Of a stretch of 64,000 nucleotides of DNA, positions 1 through 12,190 are shown piece by piece. The notes below the pieces were generated by a model. The model was not told the origin of the DNA, made no database searches, and worked only from the letters and a program-made list of their open reading frames with translations. Positions within the stretch are counted from its first letter, which is position 1. Each line of letters opens with the position of its first letter. The position numbers and the translations under genes were made by a program. The stretch spans positions 23,859,901-23,923,900 of the forward strand of contig CM049317.1 in NCBI GenBank assembly GCA_026874595.1. Direction: 5' to 3'. This DNA comes from Sipunculus nudus. Lineage: Eukaryota; Annelida; Sipuncula; Golfingiida; Sipunculidae.

Positions 1-1067
1 AAGCGACAAATTAAATTACCAAAAATTAGAGTACATTGCACAGAATGTGTAATAACCCTTTACTCTTTCTTTTCCATGCCTTGAACAGAAGCGTATGTTT
101 GCCAGGATATTATTATGTAATGGACAAGACATGCGAAGGTAATGAGAGAAAAATGATATAATTACCGGTATCAACATTATCATAATCATTATAAAAATCA
201 TATCAATATATATGATGACTGTTTTGTGGAGAAACAAGTAAGTGTAAGAATTGAGTGCTTATTTAAGTTTTTACTAAAGCGATTCCCGTAGAACATCCAC
301 GACAAGGGAAATGATTAAAGGGGTACATTCACCTATCTGACCTTAATAAATTAAAGGTAATCCCTTGGAGCTTTTATAAAAAAAAATAGGCCAGAAAAAG
401 TGGATATCACCGATCAGAGACTACTTGTTTATAAAATGTTGGGGCCTGCCAAAATAACAAAACAATCAACAAGGGCACCTGGTTGCAAGTAAGATAAGCC
501 AGAGCTTTGGAAATGGTGTTTTGCAACAAATGATCTCTCCTGCATGTATGCAACCTACCATCTTAGATTTTATGTTTTTCCCGTTTGTCAACATTGCTGT
601 GTTAACAAACAAGTTTTTTTATAAACAAGTTCATACATCCTTCATAGAGGCAATATAAGAACTGTTCATAACCAAAATTACCCTAAGATCATTAATGTAA
701 ACACTGAGGAAGCCAGAAATCAAATAAATTATTTTTTCAAAATGCAGGTCGATTGGCACCTTTAACAACAAGACATTCACTACCATCTGGTGACACCTTG
801 CATTTTTTCCGAAGATACAATGAAGGGATAAGAGGAGTTTGAATGGTTCAGTGAGCGCAGAATGAACAAAAAACCCTCACAAATTAACCAATAAATAAGC
901 GTGACATGATCATGACGTTCGTGAAGGCTGTTATGACTTCCGCTTAAGTGCATAAGTGAAAAGGATTTTCGTGGTGGACAGCTGTTATTAAAAGTTATCA
1001 ATGTATGGCCAACTGGCCAAACAAAGGAAATAAAAACCTGATTGGATCCGCCAGGAGATTATGAGTT
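1..1067. other. AT-rich non-coding DNA, nothing recognised
   Basis: The stretch holds only short ORFs broken by stops, without domain-like patterns, RNA genes or clear repeats. It is ordinary AT-rich intergenic or intronic sequence. Confidence 0.6.
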
Positions 1068-1435
1068 CATTCACGATTGGTATTTGTTTGTGTGTGTCTG
1101 TGTTTGTTCACAACGGAACCATCGCAATCACGAACGGATCTCATGAGTTTTCCTGGGCATTTAGGGAATGGGTCCAGGAAGAATTTTTTACCTCCTAGTG
1201 TTGATCCAGAATCTTTTTCGGATTTTACAGCCACATTTAGGAATATTCTCAAATGTACGGTCATTTATGCACGAATGAATCTTGAAATATGGGCCAAAAA
1301 CAACTGAACGCACATAAGGTTCCGCCTCATTAGTGTGGTCCGGTTACCTGTTCAGGTTACGCTTGAGCGCCAAGTATGTCCTATGTATTCGAATAGCGTT
1401 TTTTAAACTTGCGCTCTCAAGGCGGAGGCATGTAT
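1068..1435 (+). repeat. Dispersed repeat family B, copy 1, with internal insertion
   Basis: It matches the copy at 22045-22306 in order: a GT-rich head, an 'atcatga' segment, a 'gatcc(a)ga' segment, 'cacttatgcacgaatga', 'gaaatatggg', and the terminal motif GGCGGAGG followed by a 'catcc' box. In this copy about 110 bp (roughly 1311-1419) separates the 'atatgggcc' box from GGCGGAGG, which the 22 kb copy lacks. The inserted piece has an imperfect inverted repeat (cttgagcgccaag against cttgcgctctcaag). The family resembles a retroposon tail common in mollusc genomes. No coding potential is seen. Confidence 0.7.
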
Positions 1436-1794
1436 CCATTGGAATGCAAATTTCTAGATCTGAATGTGATTACTTGTTGATAAGGGTTTCTGATTCTGAG
1501 GACCAAATGTGAAGCGTCGCAGGTTAAACATTGTAGAGAAGAAATGCAACTCGATATTATGTTACGGTTTTTTTTTCAAATCACCTATATATAAATTGGC
1601 CTTTATATAGAAAAAAACTTGATTTTTATGGAAAGATCTTTGTGAAACAAAATAAACAATCAAATTTATATATATAAAAAAAGAAAAAGTACGTCAAACA
1701 AGAATTGTATCAGTGGTTGCTGTTCTCAAGGTTGACCGAATGGAAAGATCTTATATTGAGTCATGTGTCATTGGTTAGAAGTTTACAAGTATTA
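1436..1794. other. AT-rich non-coding DNA
   Basis: No gene or clear repeat was seen. It lies between two dispersed repeats and has short TA/A-rich tracts near 1660-1690. Confidence 0.5.
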
Positions 1795-2127
1795 TTAAAG
1801 GGATAAACAATAGGGGTTTAACCGGTCCTGTGACCACGAAATGCACGAAGGCCTTAATAGAGACAACAGAAAAGGTTAGTCCGGGCATGTTATTCTATGG
1901 CCATACGGTTATCAGTCTTGACCACGAAAGAAAAAAAGGGGCATCCGTGGGTGCATATATTAGAATTATTATCTTTAAACAAATCACGCAAAAGAAAACA
2001 AACTTGTCTAAGAAGGGTGCGGCGACCATACGTGTGCCGAAGTTGGAGGTCCAGATCAGAGCGGAAGCAGGTAAACTGTTATGGAGAAAAAAAAGTATAT
2101 AATAAATATAAAATAAAAAAAAAATAA
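1795..2127 (+). repeat. Dispersed repeat family C, copy 1
   Basis: The reverse complement of about 37184-37520 matches this stretch over most of its length. Shared boxes include 'aaaaaggggca', 'acttgtc.(t)agaag', 'gtgccgaa.ttgga', 'cagaacggaagcaggtaaac' (here with small changes) and a run of A. Both copies pass directly into TA/A-rich sequence at the same end, which looks like the tail of a retroposon. A 90-codon frame crosses it but is not conserved in the other copy, so it is not called as a gene. Confidence 0.65.
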
Positions 2128-5100
2128 ATAAAGTATATATTATCCTTCATCCTTTGTCCTGTGTATTTCGACACTAAATTCATGGCTGGCTTTGAAACTA
2201 TAATCCCCAACACTAGTGGCAGTTGTTAAACTGCAGATTAATGTAATTAATCGGATCCGTGTGGATTAGTGTCAATAATTACTTCTTGTTTTGCTGCTGT
2301 GAGATCAAGAGAAGATGGGCTCTTAATTGCATTTGGCAATATATCAGACAGAATTCAGGATAAGAAGCTTTAAAGATGTCCAGGAAACCTGATACAGAAT
2401 TTATTAGTTGATGCTCAAAGTAGCACCGGGCATGTGTGATTCATTACAGTGAAAGGCCAGTTATGAGCAGCCTGTGTGTGGGAGGACGTGTCGTTTCCCT
2501 TGCTCCGTCAGCATACCGCACGACCTCGAATGTCCGTATCCCTCTTATCTGAAAACTCGTTTATAGAACATTTCACTGTTCTAGAGAACGGTAGGAACAT
2601 CTCTACTCACATTCGGTTCATGTACGCACATGTTTGGATCTGTTAAATATGAATTCATATTGCTGATTAGATCAAGCAGCAAATAATGGAAGTTCATTGC
2701 TTCCTTTATCCGACCAAAACCACTTCTGAGATGTTCTATAAACGAAACGCAACTGTATATATGATCACCATTTTTACACGTTACTGCAATAAACATGCAT
2801 TTAACCAATGCACTAAAACGTGATAACGTAAAGTTTCGATAAATTATAACTCATCTGTACGGGGACATTTGGTAATTAGAATGACTTTTAGCCAAGCGTT
2901 TACCACCCCCCTCCCCCACCCCACGAGAAAGAAAATACTGCTACGGGTTCCGTCCTTTTTATTTCGACCTGCACCATAATCCAATGAGATCTTCCTTTAC
3001 CTATGTTCTGACACTAAAACGAGGTTCTAAATCCAAACAGACAAACCAACTAACACATCTTCATGAGTCAACAAATGTACTGATACTTACAATGTGTTTG
3101 GCACTGTAGAAGGTTGCTGATACATTTAGGCAGGAATTCTTGTCACTGCTTGTTCAATAGTTCATGCTTCATATCAATACAGATATTTAATATGCCTTTG
3201 ACCAACCCATAGTCAACAGAAATAAATACATGGACCCTGTCGGAATTTCGGTCTGAACATAATTTGCTAAAATAAATAAATTGCTACATACTCTAAAACA
3301 CACCTGCCCTATAATACCAAATGCTTCATAAAAGCAATCCCTTACTGCCTGATAAAAGTACAAACCAAAGTTAAATGAACTATTCTCAACATACACATAC
3401 ACATGTGTGTAGTGTGTGTCATTGTCCGTAAGGGTATAGGAGCAAAATTAAGTGCCTGTTCGAAAGGTGTGAAAATGTTTCGGATCTGGGAAAAAATTTT
3501 TACCAGTGTCCCGCTTTTTTCGTTCAGAGTGGATAATGATTAGAAATTACTAATGATATTTAAGAACCAAAAATTAAATGTTTTATTTGCCAGTCATTCC
3601 ATGAGTATAAACCATTTAGTAATAATTAGAATATCTCATAATTACTTTAACGACACCTGCTGTTGTAATTAAACCATTGCTCCGTGTTAAACCTTAATTA
3701 TTGTTAACGGATAGATTAACATGCCAATCAGGATCATAACATATTTTAATTAACCTTTTCAGTGTTACCAGTTAATAATTTGGACAAAAAGGATAACGTT
3801 AAAAATTTTCTAGCTTCGTGAGCTTTACTAACATTCGGTACCGGTAGACACATAATTATATTAAGGTTGATATCATTCAGTGGATCACTGATTTGATTTT
3901 CTGATATTGTACTGTGCTTAATCAGGCAGAGATTCCTAAGAAACAAACACAATTTGATTATCTTTCAACGATGGATCCTAAATGATCGCGCCAAAGCTTG
4001 CATGGTTAACCAGTCGGCGGATACATAAAAATACAGTTGAAAGCGTAGAATCAAATATTTAAGTGGTGAATTCAAAATAAGGACTTTATTTATTCCCTTG
4101 ATCCCAAGTTGTTGTCTACTGATTGGAATGTCAGTATTTGGTTATAAGGGTATCAGTAATATGTAACCTGTTCGTCAGCAAATACTTAGCCATTGCCGGG
4201 AGGGTATATGCTTTCATCCCAGTTCATATGTGTCTTTGTGTGTGTGAAGGTGTGTGTAACAGTATTATTGTCTACAACATAACTCACGCAATTAGAACGA
4301 AATCTCCTGCAATTATCAGGGCTTGCGGGATTGGGCCAGTGAAAAGAAACGATTAGATTTTGGTTTGGTCGGGCACAAGAGACAGATTCAAGAATGTAAT
4401 CAAAGAATACCCTTGCCAAAATTTAGCATATACTGCTGTTGGAGCAGCTGCTGTGTTTCTACTTTGATTATACTCGTATTATGCTGATAACTGGAGCATC
4501 AAAGCAGCAGATCTTACTATATGCTGGTCCATTCTGTTCCATCTCTTCTAAGAGAATCAGCAAAGCAGTTTTACAGCATATGCTCTATTACTGCTGAATC
4601 TCAGAATTTTTTCGAGAATTATACTGAAATTTGCTGTCCTGAAGTAACCATCTGCTATTAATCACTTTGCTGCCAACCCACTTCGCGGATGATTGCATTT
4701 TTTCAAAAGCAGAATTCTAGTTTGATATTGGCCACACTAAAGAGTAATTAAAGGGTATTCATCTGAACTGCGTATATATCATCACATCCCAAGATGTATT
4801 AAGAGCTAATGTTGGTGTTTGAGCAACAAGAGTTTTCACAGTGGACGACATGTCAACCAGATTACAGCGGGTTCTGTGAACAGATCCATGCCACACCATG
4901 TGCGTGCCGATCACTGCTTCAGTGAGTTGGCCAATGTTGACTACACGACATCTTAATCATTCCAACGGTTTATGCCCGTCGAAGTACATTTCCTGAGACA
5001 AGTGCTCGGCACGTGAGTTCGATTAAATAAATATCACGCGGCTGGTATCATCCGGCGATAAGTTGATGATTTTGGCGTTGTCCAAAGAAAAAGTGTTATC

Positions 5101-5521
5101 CCCTCTTTTTTCGCCAATACACGTACGCCCCCGTGCCATCAAACACTCTCCGCCGAGACGCTGTATTTGGGTACTTTAATATCGCATACTCGTGCTTGAC
5201 CGAACACTGAGACGTTTATATCTTGCAGTATCATGAAACCGCTGATTGGAGATGAAATTTTGCGTATACACTAAAAACCGGATGTCACAGGTCTCATGAC
5301 GAAAGTATTGGTATACCGCTGCATAGCTAAATCCTTCATTTTCACGGTTCAGTTGGGGTTCTGAAAGATATCTGTAATGCAAACCCCTAGAGTGCAAGGA
5401 GTTATAAGGATGTATGCCAGACAATTTTGGATTTGGCATATAGGCGAACTGATAACATAGTCTTTATATTTTGCATTTTTTATGAATGTTATAAATTATG
5501 CCCTTAGTTGGAGTTAAAAGA

Positions 5522-5523
<2 letters not shown>
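2128..5523. other. Unique AT-rich DNA with a TAAT-dense stretch
   Basis: No coding gene is seen. From about 3530 to 3770 there is an unusual density of TAAT/ATTA cores, as in homeodomain-bound conserved non-coding DNA. About 4435-4600 is rich in CAGC/GCTG words. The rest is featureless. Confidence 0.5.

Positions 5524-5579
<56 letters not shown>
5524..5579. repeat. (TA)n microsatellite
   Basis: About 28 uninterrupted TA units. Confidence 0.95.
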
Positions 5580-5582
<3 letters not shown>

Positions 5583-6367
5583 TTATATAGACTAGGAAAA
5601 TAAAGACACAGGTAATTCAATAAACAAGGGAATAACTGCAGGGGTGGATCAGTGTCCAATGACATATGCACAGATAAAATATCAAATCATTTTGTGTATT
5701 TACGAATTTAAAACATGCGACTGAGAGACGAATCGGGCCGCAGTCACAGTTATTGTAACGCTACATCGCTTTAATGGAAATCAGTGGGTCAGTGCTCGGG
5801 TCAACTTTTTTTTCAGAATCTTCTACTTGGACTTCAGGACCTGGAGGTCAAGATTCGAGAAATCAGTTCCGCTTCGAGACTAAAAAACAATAAGCTGGTG
5901 GTCAAATGGTTCAACATGAATGATAACATTAATTCATATATTACCAGCGCTTACGCGCCACACATCTAAGTTTGATCCACATCCTGATAATGTTCCGGAC
6001 ATGGTTATCCGATATGTTCGCGGGGGTATAAATTCGGTGTCTGACTGCTTTCTAAATTGCTTTTACGATGCCGTCATCTGGGCCTAGATCGAAACTCTGC
6101 GGTTTTCTAGTCAGCTAGTTTCTTAGCTTCGACCTTTACCTGAAGGTATGGCAAAGTGAAAGCAGGGGCGTCAATCATTTTTGCAAGGGGGGATGGTCAA
6201 TGTAATCATCCGCCCATCCCACTGTTTAGGGAATAATATTTATATATTGCAAATATAGAATTATAGATTTTGGTTTCATTTGTGAGTTTACTATGAAATA
6301 TTGTATCTAAACCTACTTTTGAATTAACTTATATACTGGAAACATAATGACTAATTTTCTAAAACCT

Positions 6368-6368
<1 letters not shown>

Positions 6369-6433
<65 letters not shown>
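6369..6433. repeat. (TA)n microsatellite, one interruption
   Basis: TA repeat with a 'ttta' interruption near 6384. Confidence 0.9.
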
Positions 6434-6434
<1 letters not shown>

Positions 6435-6497
6435 TATTGCAATATATTTGAAATGTAATTAAGTATAAATATTTTTAAATATATATATTTATATATT

Positions 6498-6557
6498 TGA
6501 AATGTGTCATACAGGTGGTAATATGTCTGAAATGTGTCATACAGACGATAAATTTAC
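6498..6557. repeat. 30 bp tandem duplication
   Basis: The 17-mer tgaaatgtgtcatacag starts at 6498 and again at 6528, giving two 30 bp units with diverged remainders. Confidence 0.75.
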
Positions 6558-7214
6558 GCCACTGAGTGAAAGTGAAACTTAAGTCGCGTCCTCATCCATT
6601 TCTTTGTACAGAGCGACCTCAGATGTCATGATTGACTATATTCCGTGTTCTCTCCGGCCAAGTACGATCTAATGGATTACTATTCGCCGGTGGACCGAGC
6701 TGGCATTCTCAGTCTGTTGGTAGATTGAAGTAATTAGTCTAATCTTGACTTGCTCCCGGTGATAAAATACCCCAAATCGCACTCAACCAGGTGTTTCGAT
6801 TCTTCCCAATATATCATGGTCACCAGGAAGTCCTTTGGAAGTCCGTTTTATCATGTCACCCGTTGCAAGCTTTAGTGCCACTTGTGTGTCCAGGATAAAC
6901 TATGAGCCACTTCTCATATGAATGAATATATTACAAGCTTGATGCCGGGATGCAGCTTGCCTAAGAGTGCACACAAACACACACACCCCATCACCATACC
7001 TGCACACACACATTCTCCATCACAAACGCGCACACACATATATACACATATGATATTTTCATATATTTAAATTTACTCACAATCTTTGAGTTTCTTAGCA
7101 GATATTTAGTATGTGAAAAGTTTTCCCTCAATATTACATGCAAAGTAGGATTGGCGGGAGGGGGGGGCACTCACCTGGCTACGCCTCTGAAACAGACTCA
7201 CTTTAAACAATATA

Positions 7215-7740
7215 ATTACTCTGGTTTTCTTGTTTTTATTATGTTTTCATTCAAAGGATTAGGCAAACGATTGTATCTCGACTGCATTTTATTTTATTAA
7301 CTCATTATTGCACGAATCAAAATGGGATTGTACGTTCCAATTAATTATATTCTTATTAATTTAATATTTAACGTAAATGTTTCCATGGACTCGGTTTACA
7401 ACGATTATGCTTAATTCATTTAATTTTTTTTTCATACAGCAAACCAATGCATGATTGCTGACCAAAATGGACTTTAACATCTGTATACAGCAAGTAAAAT
7501 TAGGACTGTACCCTTTACAAATTAATTAATTATATTCTTATTTTACTATTTATCGTTATGTTTCCGACGACTCGGCTGAAAATGATTATGCCTAATTAAT
7601 TTCATTACTTATAAAACATACAAATGCATTATTGTTGAATAAAATGTATTTTTATAACCGTTAATAGCAATAAGGAACTGAGCGATTACAAATCAGTTAT
7701 ATTTTTTTCTTATTATGCGACTATTAAAACTTAATAATTA
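7215..7740. repeat. Diverged ~170-185 bp AT-rich tandem repeat, about 3 copies
   Basis: An ordered set of boxes recurs three times: 'cgattatgcttaattcattt', a 'caatgcattattg' box, 'aaaatgg', a 'ggactgtac' box, then 'ttaattatattcttatt'. The last box falls at about 7341, 7526 and 7694. The copies are clearly diverged, so the array is old. Confidence 0.65.
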
Positions 7741-8378
7741 AAAGCGGGGAATTGTTGCTAGCTAGACAAATCGCAAACCACTACGAGTTTTGTGGGAGTA
7801 TAATCTTAAACAAATTATAACTGTGTTGACATATGCGATCTGAAAAAAATTATCTCACTGGGTAAAATACACAGTAAAACTTATTTATACGTATACTTTG
7901 TTATCAACAGTAATTACATCAAAACAGCGATGCTCCCTGCAATATTTCAATCATCATAATGTAAATGTATACAGTAAAAAATAATCAAGTCAATTGAAAA
8001 TTATCATGTTTGTTATATGAACAACGCCGCCTACAGGCAAAGGTCCTAATCCTAGAGTGAAAGGAGACCAGATTTAGCTGAAACTGCGTTTAAGCCGCGT
8101 TTACCGGGCGCGTGGAATGCGGTCTATGGTAAACGATATGCGAACAAAAATGTTCGCTCTAGTTATTTGATCATAAATCGTTTACCGGGCCCATGGTATG
8201 CAGAATGCTACATGAGATGCGGTAAAGTGGACGTCTCAGTGGATAATTAGATCCGCATACCGTGCGCGGTACAGCGCCGACGGGCTCTGGTTAAACATGT
8301 ATGATGCAGCGGAGTTTAATTGATACGGCGCAATATCGGTCCACTGACTTTAGAGAGTCTCCAACCAACGTAATGGCG
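7741..8378. other. Non-coding flank of the 974 bp tandem repeat
   Basis: There is no gene. About 8095-8290 is relatively GC-rich and repeats short words around 'tttaccgggc' and 'atgcggta'. Similar 'taccgc' words occur in the adjacent 974 bp unit, so this may be diverged material of the same element. Confidence 0.4.
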
Positions 8379-9352
8379 TCTGATTGCCTATGAGGATGCA
8401 AATATTTTTGTCATTTTTGACGCCTCATGGCATACAAGCATGCTGTCACGTGACAGAATTAGACCAATCGTCAGCTTTTTTGTATACTTTTTTACAACAC
8501 CGACCATGAGCGAGAAAAATTCCGTTTTAACTCTGCATATAGGTAGAACCCTCAGCATGTTTGTTGAATTTCTGACATCATGAATATAAGCATGGTTCGC
8601 ATGGGTTATTGGATGGCAGCCAATCTTGAACGGGATACAGAAAACAACTCGTTACAATAGAAACGGAGTTGCCGTTTGGGTTGATTTTTAATAATTCTTC
8701 ATTCGTAGCCTATAATGTTCAGATTATGGATCGTTTACCATGATATGAATGCAACATGTTTGAAGACCATTGCAATGCGTTCCCCCGCATGGCTTGTATC
8801 ACGACTCAAATTACGCTTACAATCCTAAAACCGAAGCCTACTGAGCCGTGTGCTCATGGCTAGGTTTGAAATCATCGGATCCTATCAGTGTTGTACCGCC
8901 AACTTAGTAAATACCGATTTTTTGCCGCACACCGCGTTCTGCTACCGCTTTTCGCATACCGCTTGATAAGTTATCGCAGCTTTAAAGGTTTGAGTGAATC
9001 TGGTAAGCTTTCATGCGGAAACAGACAATTTAATGTTCCAGACAGAAGAATTTATTACACATGTTTCTGGCTTCAGCTGCTGACGTTGGCTTCACGCCAG
9101 GGGAACAGTTTGTGGCCTACATGGACGTATTACTTTCATCCATATCTGTATATGATCGTCTCACATAAAATCCTCCCCTTCCTGTCATACCTGAAGTGAA
9201 TATCTTAAGACTCAAGTGGGTTTTAAGGATTTATACCAGATCGGCCACCTGCAATTTATTCATCTCTACAGACACAAACAGCAGCTTGTTAATATTCTGT
9301 ATATTGCTTTCGTTATTATTACAAATCATCTCTTCCTACTAAATATGATTAG
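8379..9352 (+). repeat. 974 bp direct tandem repeat, unit 1
   Basis: It begins at 'tctgattgcc' and ends at 'aaatatgattag'; unit 2 starts at the next base. About ten substitutions and no length change separate the units, roughly 99% identity. The part at about 8388-8960 is homologous, in reverse complement, to the start of the large duplicated blocks (44680-45120 and 54588-55030), so the unit contains a dispersed element. It carries a 14 bp palindromic E-box, CTGTCACGTGACAG, at 8443-8456. A 103-codon frame at 8888-9199 recurs in unit 2 only because the DNA does; no domain is recognised. Confidence 0.9.
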
Positions 9353-10326
9353 TCTGATTGCCTCTGAGGATGCAAATATTTTTGTCATTTTTGACGCCTC
9401 ATGGCATACAAGCATGCTGTCACGTGACAGAATTAGACCAATCGTCAGCTTTTTTGTATACTTTTTTACAACACCGACCATGAGCGAGAAAAATTCCGTT
9501 TTAACTCTGCATATAGGTAAAACCCTCAGCATGTTTGTTGAATTTCTGACATCATGAATATAAGCATGGTTCGCATGGGTTATTGGATGGCAGCCAATCT
9601 TGAACGGGATACAGAAAACAACTCGTTACAATAGAAACGGAGTTGCCGTTTGGGTTGATTTTTAATAATTCTTCATTCGTAGCCTATAATGTTCAGATTA
9701 TGGATCGTTTACCATGATATGAATGCAACATGTTTGAAGACCATTGCAATGCGTTCCCCCGCATGGCTTGTATCACGACTCAAATTACGCTTACAATCCT
9801 AAAACCGAAGCCTACTGAGCCGTGTGCTCATGGCTAGGTTTGAAATCATCGAACCCAATCAGTGTTGTACCGCCAACTTAGTAAATACCAATTTTTTGCC
9901 GCACACCGCGTTCTGCTACCGCTTTTCGCATACCGCTTGATAAGTTATCGCAGCTTTAAAGGTTTGAGTGAATCTGGTAAGCTTTCATGCGGAAACAGAC
10001 AATTTAATGTTCCAGACAGAAGAATTTATTACACATGTTTCTGGCTTCAGCTGCTGACGTTGGCTTCACGCCAGGGGAACAGTTTGTGGCCTACATGGAC
10101 GTATTACTTTCATCCATATCTGTATATGATCGTCTCACATAAAATCCTCCCCTTCCTGTCATACCTGAAGTGAATATCTTAAGACTCAAGTGGGTTTTAA
10201 GGATTTATACCAGATCGGCCACCTGCAATGTATTCATCTCTACAGACACAAACGGCACCTTGTTAATATTCTGTATATTGCTTTCGTTATTATTACAAAT
10301 CATCTCTTCCTACTAAATATGATTAG
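9353..10326 (+). repeat. 974 bp direct tandem repeat, unit 2
   Basis: This is the second copy, ending with the same 'gattag' before unrelated AT-rich DNA. The few differences from unit 1 cluster near the ends and around 9852-9892. The palindromic E-box is kept at 9417-9430. Frames of 113 codons (9216-9557, crossing the junction) and 103 codons (9862-10173) are regarded as chance. Confidence 0.9.
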
Positions 10327-11858
10327 TTCATTTAAATATTTTATTAACGACATACATATTTTATATTCTAGTATAATATTGTTTACCCTACCGTATTATC
10401 TTACATTATGTAATATCTGTCACATTATTTAAATTATATTATGCTATAGTTAATTAAAATGCATACATGTATGAAATTATATTACCTTATAATATATCAT
10501 TATACATTATTATTATTAAATTTCATTACAAAACATCATATTTTATTATATTTTTTATTATTTTATTTATTAAATTATAATGTATTGTTTTATTGTATTA
10601 CATTATATCTATTATATTTTCCTTTATAATACTGTACTGATTCCAGTAAAGATGAAATTCTAACTTGAATATGTAAACTGTGTCTTGTATGGAAAACCAG
10701 AAGGCAAAGTGATTGTATATTAATATATCTTTCTATTTTATTTCACTTTCACGGTACTGTAACTAGCAAGCAAGCATATTTGTTGTAGATTTTAAATCCA
10801 AATGTTCCTGTTTGGGAAAATCTGAGGAGACATCTTGGCGGTATCAAAGTTAATACTACCTGGCCAGTGAAACGGTTTTTTTTTCTGACATCATTTATAA
10901 TTATTATACACCGGGAGTTGTCGCTAAACATAGCTTCCACAGCAATTTACATCTTAACTGTCTGTTCAATCAGATACGTGAATAATCGTCAAAAGGTATT
11001 AAAAATTGGATCAATAGAACAATTAGAAGTCACCTGTTTTGGTGAAATACTGATATGTGGTTAGTTTTGAAACACAAAAGCATCCGGTAGCGTATAACAC
11101 ACAAACACGTGTTCACAAATAGTAAAAGGTGTTCGTAATCTGACGTCGGAAATATTACCCAATTATGAACGCCCGCTACAGCTGCTAAAATTCACTCAGT
11201 CACCGTGAGGTCTTTCAACCTTTGTGTCTAAATATGTGTTACCGGGTTTATGTCACGTTACCTGCCGGAAGCAGAAGATGGAAGCCAGGATTTTTGGTGG
11301 TGTGCAGATGGTCGTGTCAGGAGCGATTTACAATATGTCCTTGAGGACCTGGCGTCACAGAATGCGTTGGTCATCCGCCTGGACACGTAGCGGTCATAAT
11401 GGTCCTTAACGTTCTTCCATTAATGACCAGCTGTTAATCATTGTACCATTAATAACCATTAGGACTTGCATAATTCACGAGCTTCCCGGCAACCGAAAAT
11501 GGCTGAGATACGGCTTGCAGCGGGACTACTCATACCCGTGCAGGCCAGGGGAAGGGGTGTACTATGTTCTCAAGGTTATCTGATATAACATAGCAAGTCG
11601 TTTTACATTATCCAGCTATTATCTCTTAATATTCATTGAACAGAACAATTTGGAGTTTTTCTTAAAGAAAGGCATTGTGCTATAGTCGTCATTTATTGAT
11701 TTTTTGTATGTATTCCTCTGTGAACTCAAGGTTCGTCGTTTTGACTCATAAAACGAGTTACTTAAGTTATTTTTTTAGTTAACAACAAAATATCCTTTTG
11801 TAATAAAGAAAAAAATACAACTTTTCGGGAACTTACCGGATAACATCGGTACCGGGCT
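10327..11858. other. Very AT-rich non-coding DNA
   Basis: About 10327-10640 is low-complexity 'attat/ttatt' sequence. The remainder is ordinary non-coding DNA without recognised genes or repeats. Confidence 0.55.
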
Positions 11859-11979
11859 ACATAGGGCTAACCTCCATGACACCACAAAGAAGACCCGCAG
11901 AACCACATAGGGATAACCCCCAGGACGCCATAACGATGACCCACAGGACGACATGGGCTGACACCAAGGACGCCATAGG
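11859..11979. repeat. ~46 bp minisatellite, about 2.5 units
   Basis: The box 'acatagggctaac' (with variants) starts at about 11859, 11905 and 11952. Between the boxes the words 'ccaggacgccata' and 'gaccca' recur. The array runs directly into the SINE-like sequence. Confidence 0.65.
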
Positions 11980-12190
11980 TCGTGAGGTCGAATCCCGGTC
12001 AGACCCCAATTGTGCCAAGACCCTTATGCAAGGTCCCAAACGCAAGTGTGCATCTGTCAACTTAGCAGTAGAAATTGGCACCAGTAAATAATGGGAAGGT
12101 AACCTACGATGGACTAGCGTCCCATGCATCCAGGAGGAGTTTAACTAAGTCCCTTCACCCTACCGAAACCGGGATAAACTCCGGCCTGAC
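11974..12190 (+). mobile_element. tRNA-derived SINE with a Nin-like conserved 3' domain
   Basis: A Pol III B-box-like sequence (aggtcgaatccc, 11986-11997) is followed by 'ggtcagacccc', as in the 3' half of a tRNA-derived head. Downstream, 'gatggactagcgtccca' and 'accgggataaactccggcc' (about 12108-12186) match, by memory of the family, the conserved central domain of metazoan SINEs (Nin-type; BIV-SINE-like in bivalves). The A-box half is missing or replaced by the minisatellite. A T-rich tail follows at about 12190. A known domain name is used on resemblance only. Confidence 0.6.

Larger units (their letters stand above)
6163..7189. mobile_element. Possible non-autonomous DNA transposon with CAGNGGCGT ends
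   Basis: The left end reads CAGGGGCGTCAATCA. The right end, reverse-complemented, reads CAGAGGCGTAGCCA. Both are followed by a G-rich run, as in the elements at 37081-40159 and 53931-54221. No convincing target-site duplication is visible, so the two ends could belong to different insertions. The interior has an interrupted TA array and a short tandem repeat and no coding frame. Confidence 0.4.

Noticed and set aside
8888-10173. Identical 103-codon ORFs in both 974 bp units
   Set aside because: Their identity follows from the recent DNA duplication. There is no selection signal, and the diverged relatives at 44.7 and 54.6 kb lack the frame.
8379-10326. CRISPR-like or prokaryotic array
   Set aside because: Two long direct units with no short repeat-spacer structure; all other evidence is eukaryotic.
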